Source: Pseudomaricurvus alkylphenolicus (GTDB taxonomy: Bacteria > Pseudomonadota > Gammaproteobacteria > Pseudomonadales > Cellvibrionaceae). From it: a stretch of 64,000 nucleotides of DNA. The position numbers and the translations under genes were made by a program. The notes under the pieces were generated by a model. That model made no database searches, was not told where the DNA came from, and worked only from the letters and a program-made list of their open reading frames with translations. Below, piece after piece: positions 1-7,177 of the stretch. Location: contig NZ_JAAQPI010000007.1 in assembly GCF_011683955.1 (NCBI RefSeq), forward strand, positions 310,001 through 374,000, read 5' to 3'. Every line of letters begins with the position of its first letter. The stretch's first letter is position 1.

Positions 1-524
1 TCACGCTCAAGGGTTGTTCTCGGGATAAACGACAGCTTTCCGGAAGTCCCTGTCGTATGGTTCGGACGTAATGCTGTGTGGCTTTCCAATGTATCTAACC
101 ACTCATCAATGCCTCCGCAGTGAGCCACGGAGATACCGGACAGGTCCACACTGGTAAGGTCATCAAACCAGCGGGTCAGAAGATCGAATCGATTTTTCTC
201 CAGAAGTGAAAGCGGATACGACTTATACTCCGTATGATCGAATAGCAGTGGTACTACATCGGTCAGTGTATGAATCGAAGCTATTTTGGCCCGGTCAGCC
301 TTCGACTTCAGCCGTTTCAGTCCTGGTGCCAGACTGTCAAAGCGAGTCTTGAGCGCTTGCAATTGAAAAGCTTCAATCTCCCCTCGCTCCATTCCGAAAA
401 GTTCGTCCCAACTCTTATGGATATATGCGCTGATTGCGTCCTCTACCACGTTATTTTCCTCCCCGACTTCGAGTCTGAAATATTCGAACAAGGCGGGTTG
501 AATGACAACGTCATCTGCTGTCAA
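1..524 (-). CDS. Partial adenylate-forming (acyl-CoA synthetase/GH3-like) protein, C-terminus cut off by window edge
   Basis: An open minus-strand frame of about 174 codons runs off the left edge. It begins at TTG (524) just after an in-frame TGA; GTG at 449 or an internal ATG are other possible starts. Near residues 155-170 it has a Gly/Ser/Thr loop followed by Lys (TGTSGKLSFIPR), the shape of the ATP/AMP-binding P-loop of ANL-superfamily ligases and relatives such as phenylacetate-CoA ligase. The upstream part is charged and mostly helical, without a motif I recognise. It lies 44 bp downstream of the AraC gene on the same strand, so it may be the last gene seen of the acyl-CoA operon and could activate its substrate. 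Coding is clear; the exact function is inferred from one motif. Confidence 0.62.
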   Translation of the reverse strand, partial: MTADDVVIQPALFEYFRLEVGEENNVVEDAISAYIHKSWDELFGMERGEIEAFQLQALKTRFDSLAPGLKRLKSKADRAKIASIHTLTDVVPLLFDHTEYKSYPLSLLEKNRFDLLTRWFDDLTSVDLSGISVAHCGGIDEWLDTLESHTALRPNHTTGTSGKLSFIPRTTLER

Positions 525-568
525 TCAGTCGTCATCTCGTGATAAGCAGTCATTAATGAGGAAAACGC

Positions 569-1642
569 TTATGGATTGGTGGTGCGTCTGTACTCACTCG
601 GTGTTAATCCAGTCCAGCGTTTGAATGAGCGAGAGAAGTTGCTGTAGTCCGAGTAGCCAACCTGATAGGCGACTTCCTTGATGGACAACCTGTTTTGCTG
701 GATATATCGTTTGGACAACTCCGCACGCGTATCGTCGAACACTTTCTGGAAACTGGTATTATTCTGCTTTAATCGAATATAGAGCATTCGAACACTGACA
801 CCGAGTTTGCCGGCGACAAGCTCAATTCTGATATCTTCTGACGGTAACAAATGCAGAATCTGTGCTCGGACCAATGCCACTACATCCGAACGGTCAACCT
901 CAATCACCAGATCAGCGAGTATAGACTCCATTTTTGTCAGAAATTGAGCGTCCCCGCCAGGGAGTTCCTCGTCCAGCACGCTGCGATCGAAATATAGCGC
1001 GCTTTCCGGTGTATCAAACTGCGGTTTAACGCCAAACACTGCCAGGTACCTGTCTTTGTGTTCTCTCGGCTCCGGTCTGCTCACATCTACCCGCACCGGG
1101 TACAGATCCGGACGATACACCTGCTGCATATCGGTCAATAGCGCAGCGGCCCACCAGTCTGTTAACACTGGCTGATGGCTGACGCCGGGTTGGAGTTTTA
1201 ACATCACCTTTGCCTGGTCACCTGTCTCCGTCAACTCCGAATGCCAGAAGGTGGACACCAGACTCGCGTACTTTCTTCGTAAGCAAAAATATTCTCTGAG
1301 ATTGCGGCTGGCATACAGTGCCGAGCTCAGGGGCCCGTAACGTAGTGGATGTGTGCATTGGGCAATATAGAGCCCCAAAGTTGGATCGGACAACGTATTA
1401 GAAATGATATCAATGAGGCGGGTAATGGACTTTTGCGGAATGTGCTGATGGTCCGATTGGATAGTCCTGAGATCGAGACCCACTTGTGAAAACAGATGAT
1501 CGGCGTCCAGGCCGACGCCGGTGATAGCCCTGGCGAGCGATAAAGTAACCCTGCCCAAGGTGGCTTTTTTGCTGTCATCTGTTTTCATCACATGTGTGCT
1601 ATCGCCCAAGGTATCTGGGCTCGCGCTTTTCTGCGAACGCAC
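569..1642 (-). CDS. AraC-family transcriptional regulator (PF12625-type N-domain)
   Basis: About 357 residues from a GTG start at 1642; an ATG at 1588 is an alternative and neither has a strong SD. The N-terminal two thirds match the arabinose-binding-like domain of the OruR/ArgR-like AraC subgroup. The C-terminal 90 residues carry the double helix-turn-helix, with the second-helix signature IKEVAYQVGYSDYSNFSRSF and the closing GLTPSEYR. Regulators of this type often sense fatty-acid or steroid-like compounds. It lies 18 bp after an acyl-CoA dehydrogenase gene, the last regulator position of a run of tightly packed genes, so it is the first candidate to bind the 31-nt element at 7038-7120 and 9624-9654. 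That link is inference. Confidence 0.9.
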   Translation of the reverse strand: MRSQKSASPDTLGDSTHVMKTDDSKKATLGRVTLSLARAITGVGLDADHLFSQVGLDLRTIQSDHQHIPQKSITRLIDIISNTLSDPTLGLYIAQCTHPLRYGPLSSALYASRNLREYFCLRRKYASLVSTFWHSELTETGDQAKVMLKLQPGVSHQPVLTDWWAAALLTDMQQVYRPDLYPVRVDVSRPEPREHKDRYLAVFGVKPQFDTPESALYFDRSVLDEELPGGDAQFLTKMESILADLVIEVDRSDVVALVRAQILHLLPSEDIRIELVAGKLGVSVRMLYIRLKQNNTSFQKVFDDTRAELSKRYIQQNRLSIKEVAYQVGYSDYSNFSRSFKRWTGLTPSEYRRTTNP

Positions 1643-1660
1643 GAGGCCCCATTGGTTAGT

Positions 1661-2815
1661 TCAGTAGTCCAGTTGAACAAGGGACTCACTGATCTTTTCC
1701 TTTAGATAGTCCAGGCTTTTCCCCGCTGAAAACAGGGAGGTGGAATCCCGTACATAGCGCTGTATATCGTACTCCATGGTATAGCCATAACCGCCCAGGA
1801 TCTGAAGACCGTCCATGGCCGACTTAACGGCGACCTCTGCCCCAAGGCAGCGGGCCATATTGATCGCGTCAGAACAGCTTTTGCCCTGTTCCCTTAACCA
1901 GGCCGCCCGATAGACCATCAGGCGAGCCGCCTCTGTTTTTGCGGCAACATCAGACAGCATATGGCCAATCGCGGGATAGCGCGCAATCACTTGCCCGAAC
2001 TGCACACGCTGCCTGGCATAGTCCAATGCGTATTCAAAAGCCCCCTGAGCCATGCCGACCGCACTGGCTGCGTACGCCAATTGTACCGTGTCGCTGATTG
2101 AGGCCAGCTGTTGTCGCCCTTTACCTGACTGGGCTTCGCCCCCCAAAATATCGGCCGCAGAAACTTCAACGTCGTTAAAACTGATGTCACAAGTATTGGC
2201 GCCCCATTGCCCCATTGTGTCGACACGACTGACCTCGACGCCTTCTGCCTTTGCATCGACACAGAAGAGCGTGACTTCATCATCGACTTTTGCCCCGTCG
2301 GTACGAGCCAGAACGATCAGCAGTTCCGCCTGATCCGCCAGAGAGACATAAGCCTTCTCCCCCCGAATGACGAACTGGTCACCTCGCTGCTTTGCTGTGG
2401 TCTCTGTAAACTCAACGTCCGCATCTTCCGGCTCGGCAAATGCCAGCGATGTCATCAGGGACTGCGCAGCAATCTTTTCCAGATAACGCTCTTTTTGAGA
2501 TTCGCTGCCCAACTCGCTGATGACGGCACCACCAAAAAACGTTGGACCTATATAGCAGTTGGCTAATACCGGGTACGCTGAGGCCAGCTCTTCTACCACA
2601 ATACAGGCGGCCAGAGTGTTTACACCTGCTCCTGCGAAACGTTCGGGAATCATCATGCCACTGAATCCCAATGTTCCCAGCTTATTGAAAAGCTCTTGGG
2701 GAAATTGCCCTTGCTCCTCCAGCTGGCCAACCACCTCCCGGGTACATTCTTTAGAGACCCAGTCCTTGACGGCATCCCGGATCATGGTATTTTCGAGGTT
2801 TAAATCAAAATCCAT
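1661..2815 (-). CDS. Acyl-CoA dehydrogenase, probable non-catalytic (beta) subunit
   Basis: 384 residues with the three-part ACAD fold. The start at 2815 (MDFDLNLEN) is preferred over the longer frame because GAGGAG sits 8 nt upstream. The region that holds the catalytic Glu of medium-chain ACADs (YEGT) reads FSAGKS here, and no Glu is found at the isovaleryl-type position either (DTVQLAYAAS). In the heterotetrameric ACADs of steroid degradation (ChsE family) one subunit lacks the base, so this looks like the inactive partner of the next gene upstream in the operon (2856-4001). FAD binding and acyl-CoA alpha,beta-desaturation would then belong to the complex. The subunit assignment is inferred from the missing residue. 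Confidence 0.88.
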   Translation of the reverse strand: MDFDLNLENTMIRDAVKDWVSKECTREVVGQLEEQGQFPQELFNKLGTLGFSGMMIPERFAGAGVNTLAACIVVEELASAYPVLANCYIGPTFFGGAVISELGSESQKERYLEKIAAQSLMTSLAFAEPEDADVEFTETTAKQRGDQFVIRGEKAYVSLADQAELLIVLARTDGAKVDDEVTLFCVDAKAEGVEVSRVDTMGQWGANTCDISFNDVEVSAADILGGEAQSGKGRQQLASISDTVQLAYAASAVGMAQGAFEYALDYARQRVQFGQVIARYPAIGHMLSDVAAKTEAARLMVYRAAWLREQGKSCSDAINMARCLGAEVAVKSAMDGLQILGGYGYTMEYDIQRYVRDSTSLFSAGKSLDYLKEKISESLVQLDY

Positions 2816-2855
2816 CGAAGCACTCCTCATACTGATTAATCTGTGTCAGAGCCCG

Positions 2856-4001
2856 CTATAACCCCAGCTGTTTGGCGATGACATTCTTTTGGATCTGAGA
2901 GGTGCCGCCGCCAATGGTGAGCAGGGAAATATCACGGAACAGGTGCTGCACACTGGACGCCATGGTGTAGCCGTCGGCGCCCATCACCTCCAATCCCATC
3001 AGCGATACTTTCTTGCCGGTTTCTGCGCAAAAGTACTTGCACATCGCGGTTTCCTTGATGCAGTTCACACCGTTCACCATCATTGACGCTGTGTTGTAGG
3101 CCAGCTGTCGGGCGGCTTCCAGCAGGGTCGCCATTTCTGCGATTTTGTGCTCCAGTTCCTGGAGACGAATGCTACTGCCCACCCGTTGTTTGCGTTTTCG
3201 TATGTGAACAACACATTCGTTTACAACAGTGTCCATAATACCGATGGTTGTGGCTGACAGACCCAATCGTTCACCATTGAGCAGGCGCATCATCTGCGGC
3301 CAGGCGGTGTTCACACACTCAGGTCCTCCAAGAATGTTGTCCCTGGATACTCGCACATTTTCATAATAAACCTCACAGGTATCCGAGCCTTTACTGCCCA
3401 GCTTTTTCAGCGGTGTGGCGCGGTAACCCGGCGAGCGGGTGTCAACCAAGAATGAGGTAATGCCCCCATAGCGATCCGATGCGGTTCGCGTATGGGTGAT
3501 GGAGATATCGGCCACACTGGCACCCGAGGTAAAGATCTTGGCGCCGTTCAGCACGTAATCATTGCCGTCGGGAACAGCCGACATTCGAATATTACCGGCA
3601 TCGGAACCCGAATCGGGTTCGGTCAGTCCGAAACAGAATTTCAACTCTCCTTTCGCCAGGCGTGGCAGATACTCGTCACGCTGCGCATCGTTGCCATTCA
3701 CGATCAGAATATTGCTGCCATACAATTGCACATTGCCGGCGGCAAAGGTCAGCACCGGGAGCGCCTTGGCGATTTCTTCTGAGAAAATCATCATGTCGAT
3801 GATATTGCCTTCATCGCCACCGTATTTTTTCGGAATGTTGATTTTCCAGAAGCCCTGCTCGCCCAGCTTCTTCATCAATTCGTGGGGGTATTCATCGCGA
3901 CGGTCAACTTCTTGCGCGACCTCACGGGGAATTTCCCGGGCAACAAACGCCGCGGTTTTCTCTCGTAACTCTTGCTGCGATGGAGTGAAACGATAGCTCA
4001 T
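2856..4001 (-). CDS. Acyl-CoA dehydrogenase, probable catalytic (alpha) subunit
   Basis: 381 residues; start 4001 (MSYRFTPSQQ) has GGAAGGT about 6 nt upstream. The FAD/substrate loop FGLTEPDSGSDAGN is intact. The usual C-terminal base is replaced (GGGTSQIQ instead of YEGTSQIQ), but a Glu occurs in helix G (NGERLGLS, near residue 235), the position used by isovaleryl-CoA dehydrogenase and by the ChsE catalytic subunits. It probably desaturates a branched or bulky acyl-CoA with the 1661-2815 product. Spacing is 24 bp from the DUF35 gene upstream and 40 bp to the partner gene downstream, consistent with one transcript. Confidence 0.9.
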   Translation of the reverse strand: MSYRFTPSQQELREKTAAFVAREIPREVAQEVDRRDEYPHELMKKLGEQGFWKINIPKKYGGDEGNIIDMMIFSEEIAKALPVLTFAAGNVQLYGSNILIVNGNDAQRDEYLPRLAKGELKFCFGLTEPDSGSDAGNIRMSAVPDGNDYVLNGAKIFTSGASVADISITHTRTASDRYGGITSFLVDTRSPGYRATPLKKLGSKGSDTCEVYYENVRVSRDNILGGPECVNTAWPQMMRLLNGERLGLSATTIGIMDTVVNECVVHIRKRKQRVGSSIRLQELEHKIAEMATLLEAARQLAYNTASMMVNGVNCIKETAMCKYFCAETGKKVSLMGLEVMGADGYTMASSVQHLFRDISLLTIGGGTSQIQKNVIAKQLGL

Positions 4002-4025
4002 AGCACCTTCCCTCAAACGTGGCAG

Positions 4026-4448
4026 CTAAAGAGGTCTGAATTTTGGCAGGGTAATGTCGTCGTTGATTTTTTCAAACACAACACTGACCGGCATACCAAT
4101 CTTGATGTCTTCCAGCTCGCAGTCCACAAGATTACTGGCGATGCGGACGCCTTCCACACCATCCAGTTCGATCATCACCGTCGCATAGGGGTAGGTAAAT
4201 CCCCGGGCCGGGAATTCGCCCACGGACGTGTTTCTGCAAATAATGTAGCTGTAAACCGTGCCCTTGCCCTCTACAGGATGCCATTCCATCGCCGTGGAAT
4301 TACATTTCGCGCACATAGGCTGTGGCGGATGACAATAGGTTTCGCAGCAACTGCAACGCTGTATACGCAGCTCGTGATTTTTGCATCCATCCCAGTGCCC
4401 CTTGGTCATTTCGTTAACTTTTGGAATAGGCTTTTTGTATTCGCTCAT
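4026..4448 (-). CDS. DUF35/OB-fold Zn-ribbon protein, partner of thiolase-like aldolase (ChsH2 C-domain-like)
   Basis: 140 residues. Cys32, Cys35, Cys46 and Cys49 form a rubredoxin-like zinc ribbon, followed by an OB-fold (YSYIICRNTSVGEFPARG, then PYATVMIELDGVEGVRIASNLV), the standard DUF35 arrangement. In steroid side-chain degradation the DUF35 domain of ChsH2 binds and activates the Ltp2 aldolase. Here it is a free-standing protein whose gene starts 3 bp after the Ltp2-like gene, so a 1:1 complex is likely. Confidence in the family is high; the steroid-type role is inferred from neighbours. Confidence 0.92.
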   Translation of the reverse strand: MSEYKKPIPKVNEMTKGHWDGCKNHELRIQRCSCCETYCHPPQPMCAKCNSTAMEWHPVEGKGTVYSYIICRNTSVGEFPARGFTYPYATVMIELDGVEGVRIASNLVDCELEDIKIGMPVSVVFEKINDDITLPKFRPL

Positions 4449-4451
4449 GGT

Positions 4452-5624
4452 TTACTTCCTCAAAATCAATGCCGCTGTCGGCGCGGGAACCCCACCGGTG
4501 ACCAATACCGTCTCCGCATCCTGCACTTGTGCTGTCGACGTCCCCCTTACCTGCCTGACGCCCTCGACGATGTGGTTAAAGCCGTGGATATAAGCCTCAC
4601 TGAGGTGACCCCCATGAGTGTTCACCGGTAGCTCGCCGCCCAATTCGATGCGGCCGTTTTCCACGAAGGCTCCTCCCTCTCCCTTCTTACAGAAGCCGTA
4701 ATCCTCCAATTGTGTCAGCAGGGTGTAGGTGTAGCAGTCGTAAATTTGCGCCACATCGATGTCCTGCGGCGTCATGTCAGCCATTTCAAACAAACGCGGG
4801 GCGACATAGGCCGACTGAGTCTCCGGAAAGTCGAACTTGAATGGCAGTTGCTCCCACCACAGTGTCGTCTTGGGAATACCCAATACCTGAGCACATGCCC
4901 GAATATACGCAGGGGTTTGTTTCAGATCTCTCGCCCGCTCGGCAGAGGTGACAATCACCGCCGCAGCGCCATCACAGGGGGAAATGGCTGAATCGAGCTC
5001 TCGCAATGGCTCCGTCGTAAAGGGTGAGTCGTAGTAATCCTCAAGGGTCAGGGGATCTCTTCTTATCGCATTGGGATTCATCGCGGCGTGCTTTCTGGCC
5101 GCCACCGCGATTGCCCCCAATTGGGCATTGGTGGTACCGTATTCATGCATGTGCCTTTGGGTCATCATCGAAAACACATCCATCATGGCCGTCCAGCCAA
5201 AGGGGCGAAGAAAATCACCTGACCCCGACGCCCTGGCCCACAGCGTGGTCGAGTTATGGACCGCTCCCTGCATAAAGTCATAGGGAGTAAAAGAACGGTA
5301 GACAACCACGCAGTTGGCCATACCGCTGGCAACCGCCATCACCGCCTGGGTTACGGCAGAGCAGCCAGAGCCACCACCAAAAAAGGTTTCGCCCCAATAG
5401 GTGACGTTGGGCAGCCCCAGATTGGCGGCAATCATTTCCACGGAGGAGGATGAATCGACGCTGTATTTCAGGATTCCATCAATGTCTTTGACATTGATGC
5501 CCGCATCTTCAACCGCGTTGGTAATCGCTTCCAGCGCCAGAGAAAAGGAATCCCTTCCGGAGTTGACCAGGTACTCCGTCTGTCCTATCCCTGCAATAGC
5601 GCATTTATCTCTCATTTGCTTCAT
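4452..5624 (-). CDS. Thiolase-fold lipid-transfer protein/Ltp2-like acyl-CoA retro-aldolase
   Basis: 390 residues with GGGGAG about 7 nt before the ATG at 5624. The fold is of the thiolase/SCP-x type (AIAGIGQTEY at the N-terminus, SPCDGAAAVIVTSAERA, HGGHLSEAYIHGFNHI near the C-terminus). The Tyr in IYDCYTYT and the Tyr in LSEAYIHG match the positions proposed as catalytic in Ltp2-type retro-aldolases, while the thiolase nucleophile context is altered (GGGSGCSA). Coupling with the DUF35 gene, MaoC hydratase and ACAD pair suggests cleavage of a beta-hydroxy acyl-CoA side chain without thiolytic CoA. An ordinary thiolase-like enzyme is the alternative. Confidence 0.88.
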   Translation of the reverse strand: MKQMRDKCAIAGIGQTEYLVNSGRDSFSLALEAITNAVEDAGINVKDIDGILKYSVDSSSSVEMIAANLGLPNVTYWGETFFGGGSGCSAVTQAVMAVASGMANCVVVYRSFTPYDFMQGAVHNSTTLWARASGSGDFLRPFGWTAMMDVFSMMTQRHMHEYGTTNAQLGAIAVAARKHAAMNPNAIRRDPLTLEDYYDSPFTTEPLRELDSAISPCDGAAAVIVTSAERARDLKQTPAYIRACAQVLGIPKTTLWWEQLPFKFDFPETQSAYVAPRLFEMADMTPQDIDVAQIYDCYTYTLLTQLEDYGFCKKGEGGAFVENGRIELGGELPVNTHGGHLSEAYIHGFNHIVEGVRQVRGTSTAQVQDAETVLVTGGVPAPTAALILRK

Positions 5625-5659
5625 TGTGTACTCCCCTAAATTCGTACGTTTCCCGCTTC

Positions 5660-6115
5660 TCAGTGATCCTCAGCCGGTTTGCACTGCATCAACAGGGTTT
5701 CGGTGCCCTCTACACACACTTCGCCCCTTTGGTTAACAATTTGGAATCGCGATTTCACCGTTCCGCGATCACCCCGACTGGTCAGCCGGGTTTCCATGAC
5801 CTTAATGTTTGCGGTAATCGTATCTCCGATGACCGTGGGGCCGGGAATTTTGAGATCCATACCCAGAAATCCCACCGTCGTACCATCCACAATGCCGAGT
5901 TTCTGTTTGAGGCCTGAATACATGGAAACCACCAGCAGTCCCTGGGCAATGCGTTGACCGAAGGGTTGACCTTTAGCGTACTCTTCGTCCGTGTGCATGG
6001 ATGCGTTATCCCAGGACAATGCACTGAAAAGCACGATGTCGGCTTCGGATACTGTGCGCGAAGGCGTTGTATATTCCTCTCCTTCGACAAATTCTTCAAA
6101 ATACTTGGCAGCCAT
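5660..6115 (-). CDS. MaoC-like (R)-specific enoyl-CoA hydratase
   Basis: 152 residues. The start at 6115 (MAAKYFEEF) is chosen because the longer frame would overlap the upstream gene by about 90 bp. Single hotdog domain with the hydratase signature: Asp-Asn...His in SWDNASMHTDEEYA, then FGQRIAQGLL, where the usual AHG is AQG. This is the hydration step between the ACAD pair and the aldolase. The 4-bp gap from the citrate-synthase-like gene indicates co-transcription. Substrate is unknown. Confidence 0.9.
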   Translation of the reverse strand: MAAKYFEEFVEGEEYTTPSRTVSEADIVLFSALSWDNASMHTDEEYAKGQPFGQRIAQGLLVVSMYSGLKQKLGIVDGTTVGFLGMDLKIPGPTVIGDTITANIKVMETRLTSRGDRGTVKSRFQIVNQRGEVCVEGTETLLMQCKPAEDH

Positions 6116-6119
6116 TGCT

Positions 6120-6980
6120 TTAGCTCTTTTTGATGTACTGTTCCGGCAAGTCGCGCTCACCAACGCCCGTGTATTGCTGCATATGCGGCGGAACGATACG
6201 CAGCGGCACACCGTCTCTCAGCTCTTCTGAAATATGAGCGACCAGCGCCGGTGTGTAGCCAAGAACAGCGATTCCGGTAATCTCCACCGGAGTAAAACCG
6301 AGCTCAGCGCCGATGCAGGCGACACGAGCGGGCCAGTTGAGAGAGATCTCCCGTCCGATTTTGACTTCTGCCGCCTTGCGAATGGCCTCATAAATCCCTG
6401 AGTACTCGCCAATCAGGCCCAGTTCGTCCTGAACTTTCAGCAAGCTTTCGGCTCGCAGATCAGCATCTCGATAGTAGGGATGCCCAAGACCGGGTACCGC
6501 TTCTCCACGGTCCAGATAGCTGCTCACCACTTTTTCCGCAACTTCTTCGGCGCTCAGGTTTTCAGCCTTCATTTGCTGGTAGGCACTTTCGAGCAGTTCC
6601 CCGGCGAATTGCGGCGATACATAGGTTCGGCCCAGTGACAAGATACCCGCCGCGATACCGGGTATGGGCGAATCGGGCGATGCCGAGACAATGGTCCGGC
6701 CGGGTACGGTTACCATGCTGTTAAAGCCATAGTCGCCAATAGAGCAAAGCAGTGCGTCAACCATCTTACGCTGCTTGTCATCCGGCAACTCGCCGCGTAT
6801 CACAAGATAGACCATTTCCGCGAAGGACATTTTGCTTTCAATCATGTCACACAGGCGGTAACCCCTGACGACAGAATTTCCGGTATCCGGATTCACCTGG
6901 CTGATACTGGTGGACCAATATTCATTCCAGTTTTTATTTTTGATGAATGAAAACAGTGATTTGCGCTTTTTCTTCGCCAT
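6120..6980 (-). CDS. Citrate-synthase/citryl-CoA-lyase-like protein lacking the first catalytic His
   Basis: 286 residues, SD AGAGGA before ATG 6980. The chain follows the short citryl-CoA lyase/citrate synthase type: YRLCDMIESKMSFAEMVYLVIRGELP, GLGHPYYRDADLRAESLL (second His region) and PALVAHISEELRDG. Where family members have the first catalytic His (HGGA after AAG-LL-G), this one reads GILSLGRTYVSPQFAG, so the His is missing. The protein may act on a non-citryl CoA ester, or be regulatory. It is the first gene of the seven- or eight-gene minus-strand operon and starts just downstream of the large inverted repeat at 7038-7120. Confidence 0.82.
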   Translation of the reverse strand: MAKKKRKSLFSFIKNKNWNEYWSTSISQVNPDTGNSVVRGYRLCDMIESKMSFAEMVYLVIRGELPDDKQRKMVDALLCSIGDYGFNSMVTVPGRTIVSASPDSPIPGIAAGILSLGRTYVSPQFAGELLESAYQQMKAENLSAEEVAEKVVSSYLDRGEAVPGLGHPYYRDADLRAESLLKVQDELGLIGEYSGIYEAIRKAAEVKIGREISLNWPARVACIGAELGFTPVEITGIAVLGYTPALVAHISEELRDGVPLRIVPPHMQQYTGVGERDLPEQYIKKS

Positions 6981-7037
6981 GCCTAATCCTCTAAGAATCT
7001 GTCGAGGCGTTTACTCTGCAAGTTTTGTGGAATTGGC

Positions 7038-7120
7038 GGAATGTCAGGAACAGTACTTCGGCTTACCCAAACAATTCACTGAAGGTTTTGGCTAAGTCAA
7101 AGTACGGTTCCTAACATTCC
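7038..7120. promoter_or_regulatory. Large imperfect inverted repeat in divergent promoter region (two copies of a 31-nt element)
   Basis: Left arm 7038-7068 and right arm 7090-7120 are reverse complements at 26 of 31 positions, with pairing extending inward for a few more bases. The outer part (7038-7058 against 7100-7120) has 2 mismatches in 21. Each arm ends in GGAATGT/ACATTCC and has a GGCTAAGTC-like inner end. It lies between the divergent genes starting at 6980 (-) and 7178 (+), and a third copy is at 9624-9654. Most simply it is the operator of a dimeric regulator controlling both directions. The regulator is not known; the local AraC protein is the first guess. Confidence 0.7.
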
Positions 7121-7177
7121 AAAACCCAGAAACACCCAGCAGGCTGGTACCTTTGGCATTTGCTCAGAGGTCATCTT

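Noticed and set aside
270-542. 90-codon plus-strand frame at the left end
   Set aside because: It lies opposite the clear minus-strand partial gene (1-524) that carries the TGTSGK motif; no SD or motif on the plus strand.
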